Positions 12,401 to 19,140 of a stretch of DNA of 64,000 nucleotides are shown here, in pieces (positions within the stretch are counted from its first letter, which is position 1; every line of letters starts with the position of its first letter). The notes under the pieces were generated by a model. That model ran no database searches. It was given only the letters and a program-made list of their open reading frames with translations, and was not told the origin of the DNA. The translations under genes were made by a program, and so were the position numbers. Source of the DNA: Scolanthus callimorphus. Taxonomy: Eukaryota > Cnidaria > Anthozoa > Actiniaria > Edwardsiidae. The stretch lies in assembly GCA_033964015.1 (NCBI GenBank), contig CM066923.1, positions 26,672,168 to 26,736,167 of the forward strand, in the 5' to 3' direction.

Positions 12401-15400
12401 AACAAATTTAAGCAAGCTACAATTAAAACTCAAAGAATTGGATCAAAAATAAAACTTTTTTTAAATAAAGTTTGTATGGCAATCATACAAATCCTAGTAA
12501 ATAGCAGTTTTGTTTTTGCTCTCTCTTTTTGCGTAAACAGTTGAGAGCTGAAACTCTGGCGTTTTACTAAAATGATTATGCTCTTTTCATTTTTGAGCAT
12601 CATTTCTAGGCGGAACTACTCATTTTAAGGGTGACCAGGTCACTTGACCTTTAGTGCAAAAGCGGCCTTTTGCCTTATTAGCAACCCACTAGCATACTAC
12701 CTTCGATTTGTTGCTAAATCGTATTTCACGTGTAGTCCGCGCCATGAGCGCCAGAAAAGTGTTTTTTTTTTTCTTAGTAGCATATTTCCATTGTTTTCTT
12801 TGTGTTTGTTTGCTTGGTTTGTTCCCGCTAACCGAAGGCTACTTTTATGGGAAAAGGTGTTTTTAAAAATACACTATTCTGGCGCTGATGAAGAAGGACA
12901 ATTTACTCTTCGTAAGGGCTCTTGATGGGGGAGGGGGGACTTGATATGGGAGATTCTTACACTTCGTAAGGGGCTCTTGATGGGGGGAGAGCCGGGGAGC
13001 TTGATATGAGAGATCCTTACTCTTCGTAAGGGGCTCTTGATGGGGGAGGGGGACTTGATATGGGAGATTCTTACTCTTCGTAAGGGCTTTTTGATGGGGG
13101 AGGGGCGACTTGATATGAGAGATCCTTACTCTTCGTAAGGGGCTCTTGGTCAAAGACATGCAAGTAACTGTTGATTTGTTTTGTACAGAATATAACCAGT
13201 TTGAAGCCAAGATCCATCACCTGCGAGAGAAGATGATGAATACTAGTAACTTAGGGGTCGTCACATCTGTCAAACGGCAGCTCTATGTCAGGTATGCGGC
13301 CGCTCTATGTCAGGTATGCGGCAGCTCTATGTCAGGTATGCGGCAGCTCTGTGTCAGTATGCGGCAGCTCTATGTCAGGTATGCGGCAGCTCTATGTCAG
13401 GTATGCGGCAGCTCTATGTCAGGTATGCAAGACCAAATCGGCTAACGGTGTTAACATCTTGTTGCCACCCAATTCAGATCATGTGTTGATTCCTTTGGGT
13501 GGTTACAATTGCCAGATGTTTCTCACTCGACCGAGTGCACGAGTGTATGAGCAGAACTAACAAAAGTATCCACAGTATCCAGCCAAGGAATCATCACATG
13601 ATCTGAATTGGTGGCAACAAGATGTAAACACCGTTAGCCGATACGGTCTGTTCGTGTCTGCCTGTTATGAATTCCTAGATCAATCACAACCAGACGTTTA
13701 AAGAGCCCATGTCAGCCACTCCTTTGTTATTGTTGTCGTTCGTTATTAGAGCATCTAAAAACAAAGTTTCAGATTTGATTTACCAATTCAATCGAGAGAA
13801 TTGCTCTGTATTCTCTAAATCAGCCGATGGAAATGGATGCCTTATCCGGCTTGGTATGTTGCTATGCTGTCAAAATGAAGGCCGACACAGGCTCTTTAAC
13901 TTGTACTTTCAGGGCATTGTTCGACTATGACCGCACCAAGGACAGCGGTCTTCCCAGTCAAGGCCTCAGCTTCAAATACGGAGACATTCTTCACGTGACC
14001 AATGCTAGCGATGACGAATGGTGGCAGGCGCGCAAACTGAATGCTGTGGGGGAGGAGGAGGGGAGAGGTGTGATCCCCAGTAAGAGGAGGGTAGAGCGAC
14101 GTGAAAAAGCTCGCATGAAGAGTGTCAAGTTCACACGGACTAATGATGACAAGCTACGGGTAAGTTAAAGGGGCTCTCGCACGCTTGCTGGCCACTTCTG
14201 TGTCAGAAAATAGCTCAAATCGCAATCCAATTCCATCCAAATCCATCCTCTGATAACATGTCAAAACAACCTAGAATTGCATTTGTCTAACACTTGAACG
14301 GTTTTTCTATAAATTTGGAGGATTATTTTGATTACTACGTGCAAATTTACATGTGTTTTTTCACGGTTAGAGTTTGACTTATTTTGTGTCCACTGTAGAC
14401 GAATATTAGCGTACGAGAGCCAGAATAGTGAGATCGCCTCTACTGACCGAAAGAATACATTCAGCCTCACCAAGTTTATGCTTGTCATAGTGGTAATTAT
14501 GGAGCTCCGCTATTGCGCCTCTGGTGCGCTGTTGTCTCCTTTATCACTGGAAAATTCTACCCACTTACAGGAGCCATCATTTAGGAGCGTTAATGTCCCA
14601 TGTTATCACAATGTAACATCGTATTGGAAAATGAAGCAAGTATGAAGTTATTTTTAGTTTCAAATTTTCACGCAAAATTACGTTACAGATTATTTTTTCC
14701 CCTATCCCCCAGTACTCTTGCAACCAGTACTAGTGCCTGTTTGCAGGCTATACCAAAGTAACATTTTGTCTTGTCCGACGGACCAACAGTAATCAGGGAG
14801 GTAAAACAATAAATGCGGAATCGGTGAATTATCTCAAATTTGTGGCCATACGGAATGTCTGTACCAAGCAAGCCGAGTGATATTTGTAGCACCTTTGCGA
14901 GCTTCTCCGAGCTCTGTAATCATGACTCATATCACTGTGAAATTCTCATCCTAATCTCAGGCCCCCTCTGAGATCATAAATCGTCCATGGCGATTTGTAT
15001 AGGTAATCGCTTTGTTTGTAGTGATATTTGGTATAAGTATCACGAGTGATATGTTTGTAATAATTTGAGGAGCCGGAAGGCGAGTATTTATGCCAAATAC
15101 CGCGTACAAACCATGCGATAATTTCTTTACAATATGACCGAAGACATTACTGACTTTGAAATCACACTGGTCACTTTAAAATCACACTGGTCATTTTGAA
15201 ATTATACTGTTATGCTGAAATCACACTCCTCTTAGCCAATCAGATTGCAGAAATGTCTTGGGTCATAATATAAATGGCATAATAAGTCTTGCCCTGCAGC
15301 AAAATATGGACATGAACAACTGCAATTAACTTTAGTGTAGAGAAAAAACAGTCAATTATTTTCGCTGCAGGGTAAGACTCAGTGGTAACCAAGGAGGTTT

Positions 15401-18400
15401 TATTGTGAGAAAACCGGTCAAGATCTCAGCGGAGGCGTGAGATTAGTATAAGAATGTTCACTACACGTAAGATATTAATATCGACAAATATTTGTGTTGC
15501 TTTGCAAGATCTTTGCCCATTGAGTTTTCATATCGTGAGGGACTGGGTACGAATCCCTTAATATTACGATAGTCAAACAAGACCCACTTAGTAAGAAAGC
15601 GCACATCTTCCTGTTCAAAATCCGAAAATTTGATGTTAATTGGGTCAATAATGACAAAGATAAAGCAATTCAAAACTCCAAATGTAATAAGAAACGTACG
15701 GTGTGCGTACATTTCTGTCGATTTTGTCCGGACGCCATACGTTTCTAATTAAATTTTAGAGTTTTGAAATTGTTGTATCTTGGTCAGTATTGAGTCGATT
15801 AACACCAAATTTTCGGATTTTACACAAATCGATGTGCTCTTTCTTACTAAGTGGGTCTTGTTTTGACTATCGTAATATTAAGGGATTCGTAAGCAGTCCA
15901 ACACGATATGAAACTCGGCAATGGTCTCAAGTACGTAATTGGTCGAACAAAGGACAGACACTCGTTTAGCCGTAAATTTTATAACAGGAGAAATAACTAG
16001 TCTTGAAATCCAAAATGGCCGGATTAGGAACCACCAGGGGCATAGCTGAGTGGGTCCTAGGGGGCATGTGACCACCCCCCCCCCCCCCCCAGTATATTTT
16101 CTGCTGCTGTGAACCCTCTTTCCTAAATGCTGGCTACGCCGCGCCCAAAGCCACATACTGAATTTCTTGAATCAAGCTACTCCTTTCCTATCCTGACTTA
16201 TGTTTCCTCTCCTTTCTGCAGGACTCCTCTGCATATCCCGACTTAAGTTTCCTCTCCTTTCTTCAGGGCTCCTTTACCTATCCCGTCTTATGTTTCCTCC
16301 CCTTTCTGCAGGGCTCCTTTAATGACGGCAACGGAAGTGTCCGCAAGCGGAGTTTCAAATTCTCAAAGAAACTCCCATTCTTTAAGAAGGAATCGGAAAA
16401 CGAGACGAGCGACGTGGACCCGAGCTACACATCAAACGCGAGTGATAGCGAGAGCAGCACGAGCGCGCGTGCCGAGGAGCCGATCTTATCTTACGAAGCG
16501 GTGCAGCAACACGAGCTCAAATACACTCGGCCTGTCATCGTACTCGGCCCGCTTAAGGACCGAATCAACGACGATCTGATCTCGGAGTTTCCGGACAAGT
16601 TCGGCAGCTGTGTACCTCGTAAGTAGATGGTGTCTCGTAGATAAGCACCTTTTTTCTTTCTGTTGAGGTCCCCTCCCGATAACAATCAAACAGAGTTTCA
16701 ATCGAGCCGTTTCTATTTCAAGCGTGTGGGTTGCACATTTCTATCACGTGACGACTCAATGTTGTCAAGTTACTTAAGTCGCCGTTACACGGTGCAATGT
16801 TTTCTGCAACTCGTCTTGCAATGCCATGGCGAGACAAGTTGCACAAGCCATTGCACCGTGTAACACCCTCTGCAACGTTGCGAGGCAGGTTGCTGCAACC
16901 GTTGCAGCAAGTAGGATACGATTCTACTTATCACAACAGATTGCAGCAACTTGTCTCGCATTGCAGCGTGTAACAGCGAATCTTGCAACTTGTCTCGCAA
17001 TTTCGTTCCCAGAAACCCTCTCTGGCGTCTTTACGCATGTGCGTTCTGTATCAAAATGGCGGACAAATAGTAAAAATCGTTGCGAGCGACCATTGCGAGC
17101 TAATATCAGCTGCAGTGGCTCTTGCAAGTTGCAGAAAACATTGCACCGTGTAACTCCACCTTTAGGCTTGATGTTTTTCAGGCAATTAAACAGTCAGAGC
17201 TCAGTCACATGTCATTTTTTATCATTGCGTGATATAAAACAGCGACCCGTGGGTTTGAAATTTCAACGGCGCGATTGAAACTCTACCTATTTTGATAGTA
17301 GTTCAGTTGGTAGAGCTCAGCATTACATGTTTAGTGTCCTTGTTGTCACGCCGGCACCTTACGTTACTATTGTCATTGTTCTGCAGACACCACTCGCGCC
17401 AGGCGAGAGTACGAGGAGGACGAGCGTGACTATCATTTTGTGGCGTCACGCGAGGAGATGGAGCGAGCCATACAGAATCACATGTTCATCGAGGCTGGAC
17501 AGTATAATGAGAACTTGTACGGCACAAGTGTCGAGTCCGTTAAGGTTGTAGCCGAGAAGGTCAGTACCGTGGGAGAGTTGATCAAATTATTTCTAATGTT
17601 CTAGCCGAAGTCCGGCCTTTATCGCGCCGGTTCTTGGGTTCCCTGTGTGAGGAAAGAGGTCTGAGTAACGAGCTGAAACATTCCATACTGATGACGTAAG
17701 AGCTCTACTTTCAATCAAAGCTATAGCTATCGCCAACTCGTGGGTAATGAAGAGTGAAGAGGACAGGGCGGGGAAGGCTCTCATATTGAATAGGTGGGGT
17801 TGCTCATAGGTACCAGTTAGGGGTCCGTTCTAGCAAATCACGCTTGTCTGAAGCCTGAATTCAGACGTATTTTCGCTCTCAAAAATACAAGAGAAAATTA
17901 CGAGGAAAAATCGTCTTGTTGGTACCTTTTGGGGGTAAAATCGAAGTTCCCGACGAGCACCCCCGCCCCAAAACATGGGAGAACCCCCCCCCCCCCCCCC
18001 CCCGGAAAAAAAATAACATTCTGTCTGTGGAAACGGACGGGTATAAGCCAGTTCCAATGTTTACATTTTGAATCCAGCAGAGTTAAAAATTAATTATTGC
18101 TGAATATTAAAATCGGGCGTTTTCAATCCACAGTAAATGTATGAGCTAATTGGAGCTTCAGTGCTCCCAACTTTTGGCGCGATTTTGAAAGCTGGATTTT
18201 TCCTTGAAAGTGAAAAAAAAACCCGGCCTCATAGTATTTCAATATTGTTCTCGAGAACATCATTTTTTTTTTTTTTTTATCTAAAGGATTTTAAAAACGA
18301 AAAAGAAGAAATGTGTTGACCTCAAGGTTGAACTCCGCGGACGTCTGGGGCTATGTACGAGATCGAGCATGAAGTGAACACGGCTTTTTCGTGTATACTT

Positions 18401-18942
18401 TTCCCTAGTTTAAACGGGGTCTCAATTCAAGCGCGCTTAAATGACTACCGTTTACACTGTTGTTCCTAGGGTAAGCACTGTATTTTGGACGTGAGTGGCT
18501 ACGCCATCAAGCGCCTACAAGTCGCTACACTATACCCTATAGCCATCTTCATCAAGCCCAAGTCCATGGAATCCATACGAGAACTCAACAAGCGGCTGAC
18601 AGAGGAACAAGCACAGAAACCTTCGACAGAGCGCTCAAGCTGGAGCAAGAATTTGGCGAATACTTTACTGGTAAGTCGAATATAGGAATGGACAATTCCA
18701 GGTATAAACGCGCGCTCTCTTTTCTTTACAAATGCCTTTGGAATGCAACGCGCACATATAAGACACTTGGAACGATTTTTTTCCCTTGCCCAGGCAACAG
18801 CAACACACTCATCCCTTCTATTTTGCCTGTTGCAGCGCTAGTACAAGGAGATACATATGATGAACTTTACACACGAGTTAAAGAAGTAATTCGACAACAG
18901 TCAGGTCCTGTCATTTGGATCCCATCTAAAGAGAGACTTTAG
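1133..18942 (+). CDS. DLG1: DLG-family MAGUK scaffold (discs large), 3' part, 13 exons seen
   Basis: This is a membrane-associated guanylate kinase scaffold. In animals DLG sits under the plasma membrane at septate junctions and synapses, where PDZ domains bind C-terminal tails of channels and receptors. Domain order is PDZ1 (1133-3292), PDZ2 (5089 to about 6800), a Pro/Ser-rich linker (6800-7905), PDZ3 (8945-9704), linker (13189-13291), SH3 (13913-14159), hook plus GK-like domain (16312-18942). Exons join in phase except around the linker exon. The protein ends PSKERL, as DLG proteins do. The L27 region would lie upstream. Two single-base deletions, near 8989 and 18620, break the frame in conserved exons and look like consensus errors. 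Five splice sites sit in tandem duplications. It is orthologous to the vertebrate DLG1-4 group; which paralogue cannot be told. Confidence 0.95.
1474..1499. repeat. poly-C tract, 26 C
   Basis: An uninterrupted C run. Similar runs occur at 16073-16091, 17987-18003, 21295-21329 (35 C) and 62641-62663, with G runs at 41540-41555 and 53766-53787. Confidence 0.95.
1742..1916. repeat. degenerate 21-bp repeat with 'ctaacgatct' core
   Basis: The core AACG occurs at 1744, 1759, 1773, 1784, 1805, 1826, 1847, 1891 and 1911. The four from 1784 to 1847 are spaced exactly 21 bp. Either a decayed satellite or a binding-site cluster. Confidence 0.55.
2808..3036. mobile_element. foldback element, AAAGAGCC family, copy A
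   Basis: Ends are 'ttaaagagcccgtctcagcc' and 'ggcagctgacacaggctctt', an inverted pair. Other copies: 13697-13899, 44894-45119, partial 8395-8522, and 19022-19140 in the opposite sense. No coding capacity, so a MITE-like non-autonomous element. It ends 28 bp before the PDZ1 exon. Confidence 0.8.
3065..3292 (+). CDS. DLG1: DLG exon: PDZ1 core
   Basis: 228 nt, phase 0 at both ends, between 'attgacag' and 'gtaagt'. It carries the carboxylate-binding loop GLGFSIAGG and the DLG-type [16 protein letters not shown] segment. The frame is intact. Confidence 0.95.
3661..4033. mobile_element. foldback element with TATA-like arms
   Basis: Left arm 'aacacggagtaccggtataa' pairs with the right end 'ttataccggaacctcgtgtt'. 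Each arm holds a TATAAAAG box (3676-3683 and complement near 4012-4019) reading inward. Inner arms also pair ('gcgaaattcaaaattt' with 'aaattttgaatttcgc'). Lies in the intron between PDZ1 and PDZ2. Confidence 0.75.
4340..5064 (+). mobile_element. 5'-truncated non-LTR retrotransposon (reverse-transcriptase 3' end)
   Basis: Frame 4355-4609 contains [20 protein letters not shown] followed by [11 protein letters not shown], the conserved C-terminal part of reverse transcriptases of CR1/Jockey-type elements. It continues in another frame from 4543 ([19 protein letters not shown], then QGPK). The copy is frameshifted and lacks the catalytic core, so it is dead. The 3' end is a short GAATT array at 5048-5063, typical of non-LTR tails. 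It ends about 24 bp before the PDZ2 exon. Confidence 0.8.
5089..5298 (+). CDS. DLG1: DLG exon: PDZ2, first part
   Basis: 210 nt, phase 0 to phase 0, between 'ctttgtag' and 'gtgagt'. It encodes a basic linker ([13 protein letters not shown]), then [20 protein letters not shown], the DLG PDZ2 signature, and [20 protein letters not shown]. Intact. Confidence 0.95.
5985..6269. mobile_element. foldback-family element, 'ggggctgtgtc' family, partial copy
   Basis: The text from 'atcataattgtaggcttc' to 'ggacacagcccctttaa' matches 8106-8361, the right half of the full element at 7998-8361. Here the left end is missing. Confidence 0.7.
6628..6699 (+). repeat. tandem duplicated 3' splice site, 2 x 36 bp
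   Basis: 'ataatgatgaactgctaact' through 'caccacag' occurs twice, with AG at 6663 and 6699. The second AG is the functional one, as it joins PDZ2 in frame ([15 protein letters not shown]). Using the first gives the stop-containing start 'gta ata taa'. Confidence 0.85.
6700..7300 (+). CDS. DLG1: DLG exon: end of PDZ2 and Pro/Ser-rich 28-residue repeats
   Basis: Begins in phase 0 with [20 protein letters not shown], the last helix and strand of PDZ2. From about 6800 it becomes six tandem 84-nt units (28 residues each) around [19 protein letters not shown], rich in PxxP-like motifs and thus possible SH3 or WW ligands. The true 3' end is uncertain: donor-like 'gtaagt' lies at 6881, 6965, 7049 and 7217, 'gtaaat' at 7133 and 'gttagt' at 7301. 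Reading on gives a TAG at 7303. All these donors leave phase 1, which does not match the phase 2 expected by the exon at 7765, so either another donor is used or a base is missing. Confidence 0.8.
6797..7300 (+). repeat. 84-bp tandem repeat, six units, each with a donor-like site
   Basis: Units recur every 84 bp ('tattccagc' at 6886, 6970, 7054, 7138 and 7222; the first unit is diverged). Being a multiple of three, unit number can change without a frameshift. Each unit ends 'cagtcta' followed by a GTAAGT-like hexamer. Confidence 0.95.
7765..7905 (+). CDS. DLG1: DLG exon: linker before PDZ3
   Basis: Bounded by 'cccttttcag' and 'gtaaaa'. In the frame that joins PDZ3 it encodes [16 protein letters not shown] and ends PEDDDFTR, like the acidic segment before PDZ3 in DLG proteins. 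Its start resembles another diverged copy of the Pro repeat. The 5' border is uncertain, because the phase does not fit the preceding exon; an acceptor after 'ccacccctcag' near 7840 is an alternative. Confidence 0.65.
7998..8361. mobile_element. foldback element, 'aaaggggctgtgtcac' family
   Basis: Terminal inverted repeats 'ttaaaggggctgtgtcacg' and 'cgtgacacagccccttta'. A partial relative is at 5985-6269. Non-coding, MITE-like, in the intron before PDZ3. Confidence 0.8.
8395..8522. mobile_element. AAAGAGCC foldback family, partial copy D
   Basis: Matches the right half of the copy at 2808-3036 ('aatcagccgatg', 'ggatgctttctc', 'aaaatggcggctgac', 'gctctttaa'). The left end is lost. Confidence 0.65.
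8532..8923. mobile_element. long foldback MITE ending 21 bp before the PDZ3 exon
   Basis: Arms begin 'tagagtactcaagtgtgacg' and end 'acgtcatcacttgactactc' plus 'ta'. Further inside, 'aaattatgtattcagg' pairs with 'cctgaatacataattt'. The TGACGTCA octamer (a CREB/ATF-type site) sits in the arms. Flanking TA dinucleotides fit a Tc1/mariner-like target. Confidence 0.8.
8945..9100 (+). CDS. DLG1: DLG exon: PDZ3 core, broken by a 1-base deletion
   Basis: Entered in phase 2 it reads [16 protein letters not shown], then the frame is lost and resumes one frame over as [20 protein letters not shown], both perfect DLG PDZ3 signatures. The missing base falls in the G run at 8987-8989, inside the codons for the GLGF carboxylate-binding loop. 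The exon is 156 nt; 157 are needed to keep phase with both neighbours. Conservation on both sides argues for a sequence error, not decay. Acceptor 'ccacacag', donor 'gtgagt'. Confidence 0.93.
9396..9568 (+). repeat. TTG/CTG trinucleotide array
   Basis: About 57 triplets, mostly TTG and CTG, on the DLG sense strand, ending about 33 bp before the acceptor of the next exon. It creates a spurious poly-leucine frame. Intronic, so not protein. YGCT-type sites recognised by MBNL proteins would be dense in the transcript. Confidence 0.9.
9602..9704 (+). CDS. DLG1: DLG exon: end of PDZ3
   Basis: Starts [20 protein letters not shown] in phase 0 and ends AQYKPE plus one base before 'gtaagg'. This is the last helix and strand of PDZ3. 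A duplicate of the exon's 3' end and donor follows, so an alternative end is 9755, adding 17 residues in frame. Confidence 0.93.
9654..9755 (+). repeat. 51-bp tandem duplication of exon end plus donor
   Basis: The block 'gcgggtagcaccgtgacgat' to 'ccagaaggta' occurs twice, offset exactly 51 bp (donors at 9705 and 9756). Reading through the first donor stays open and repeats [15 protein letters not shown]. Only one or two bases differ, so the duplication is young. Confidence 0.95.
12302..12669. mobile_element. foldback MITE with 'aggccttttgcacta' ends
   Basis: Left end 'aggccttttgcactagagtt' pairs with right end 'tagtgcaaaagcggcctttt'; inner arms 'gtgacccggt' and 'accaggtcac' also pair. Non-coding. 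Confidence 0.75.
12908..13149 (+). repeat. tandem repeat, about 54-60 bp unit, 4.3 copies
   Basis: Units start 'cttcgtaaggggctcttgat', followed by a G-rich run and 'acttgatatgggagattc'. It ends 39 bp before the next DLG exon, so that exon has tandem repeats on both sides. Confidence 0.9.
13189..13291 (+). CDS. DLG1: DLG exon: PDZ3-SH3 linker
   Basis: After 'ttttgtacag' it reads (E)[17 protein letters not shown], matching the YSRFEAKIHDLREQMMN linker of DLG proteins, and ends QLYVR split by the intron in phase 2. The donor 'gtatgc' is the first of seven nearly identical donors repeated every 22 bp. Confidence 0.93.
13275..13428 (+). repeat. 22-bp repeat x7, each with exon end and donor
   Basis: Unit 'cggcagctctatgtcaggta' plus 'tg'. 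GTATGC donors fall at 13292, 13314, 13336, 13357, 13379, 13401 and 13423; the fourth unit is 21 bp. Because 22 is not a multiple of three, most downstream donors would shift the frame. Confidence 0.95.
13697..13899. mobile_element. AAAGAGCC foldback family, copy B
   Basis: Ends 'tttaaagagcccatgtcagc' and 'gccgacacaggctctttaa', closely matching 2808-3036. It ends 13 bp before the SH3 exon, so its right arm lies where the pyrimidine tract or branch site should be. Confidence 0.85.
13913..14159 (+). CDS. DLG1: DLG exon: SH3 domain
   Basis: 247 nt. It encodes [20 protein letters not shown], then [20 protein letters not shown] and [16 protein letters not shown], the DLG-type SH3. Acceptor 'gtactttcag', donor 'gtaagt' at 14160. 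In DLG proteins this domain packs against the GK domain rather than binding PxxP. Confidence 0.97.
15548..15891. mobile_element. foldback MITE with about 50-bp arms
   Basis: Left arm 'tacgaatcccttaatattac' and right arm 'gtaatattaagggattcgta'; 'gacccacttagtaagaaag' and its complement pair inside. Text related to its flank ('aagggattcg', 'cggcaatggtc') recurs near 63870-63915. Confidence 0.8.
16177..16311 (+). repeat. 45-bp tandem repeat x3 carrying three 3' splice sites
   Basis: Each unit ends in a pyrimidine-rich 'tttcctctcctttctgcag'-like acceptor, with AG at 16221, 16266 and 16311. Spacing is exactly 45 bp and the sequence between the AGs is open in the DLG frame, so each acceptor gives an in-frame isoform differing by 15 residues. 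Confidence 0.93.
16312..16618 (+). CDS. DLG1: DLG exon: hook region and start of GK domain
   Basis: Reads [20 protein letters not shown], then SNASDSESS, then [21 protein letters not shown] and [19 protein letters not shown]. The degenerate ATP loop (VLGPLKDR) is as in DLG, where the GK domain is a protein-binding module without kinase activity. Phase 0 start, phase 1 end. Starting at 16267 or 16222 also keeps the frame. Confidence 0.95.
16784..17155. mobile_element. foldback MITE, 'gttacacggtgcaatg' family, copy 1
   Basis: Ends 'gttacacggtgcaatgtttt' and 'aaaacattgcaccgtgtaac' are perfect complements. The interior repeats 'gagacaagttgc'-type words in both directions. A shorter relative lies at 31416-31583. 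In the GK intron. Confidence 0.85.
17387..17559 (+). CDS. DLG1: DLG exon: GK middle
   Basis: 173 nt, reads (H)[20 protein letters not shown], then [20 protein letters not shown] and VAEK. These are the GMP-binding-like segments of the GK domain. Acceptor 'ttctgcag', donor 'gtcagt'. Intact. Confidence 0.96.
17560..18469 (+). other. DLG intron within GK
   Basis: Contains a C run at 17987-18003 and a T run near 18260-18280. Nothing else recognised. Confidence 0.7.
18470..18670 (+). CDS. DLG1: DLG exon: GK third part, broken by a 1-base deletion
   Basis: Reads [40 protein letters not shown] and QAQK in frame. After the A run at 18617-18619 the conserved continuation ([15 protein letters not shown]) appears only in the next frame. 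The exon is 201 nt, while phase with both neighbours needs 202. Same kind of defect as in the PDZ3 exon. Confidence 0.93.
18836..18942 (+). CDS. DLG1: DLG terminal exon
   Basis: After 'cctgttgcag' it reads (A)[20 protein letters not shown] and ends IWIPSKERL with TAG at 18940-18942. This is the standard DLG C-terminus. Confidence 0.97.
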
Positions 18943-19021
18943 CGCTCCGACAGACCACAGGGAGCCCGCAAGTGCGCCTACCCCTCCAGCTCCCCCGGTG
19001 TCTGTTTACATACTTGATTGA

Positions 19022-19140
19022 AGAGCTTCAGTCAGCCGCCATTTTGTCTAAAAGAAACCATTTCCATCGGATGATTTAAGTAACGTAGGGCAATATTTTC
19101 GATTGAATTCGGTAAATCAAGTACAAAACGTTATTTGTAG
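19022..19140 (-). mobile_element. AAAGAGCC foldback family, reverse partial copy E
   Basis: 'agagcttcagtcagccgcca' followed by 'catttccatcggatga' is the reverse complement of the right half of the other copies (8395-8522 is closest). Confidence 0.6.

Larger units (their letters stand above)
9756..13188 (+). other. DLG intron between PDZ3 and SH3 linker
   Basis: No exon recognised. It contains a GGAAATTC-rich segment at 10480-10650 whose text ('ggaatttctgcag', 'cccatgggaaaa') recurs at 30600-30700, a foldback element at 12302-12669 and a tandem array at 12908-13149. Confidence 0.65.
14160..16311 (+). other. DLG intron between SH3 and GK
   Basis: Holds a foldback element at 15548-15891, a C run at 16073-16091 and the tandem acceptor repeat at 16177-16311. 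No further exon is recognised. Confidence 0.7.
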
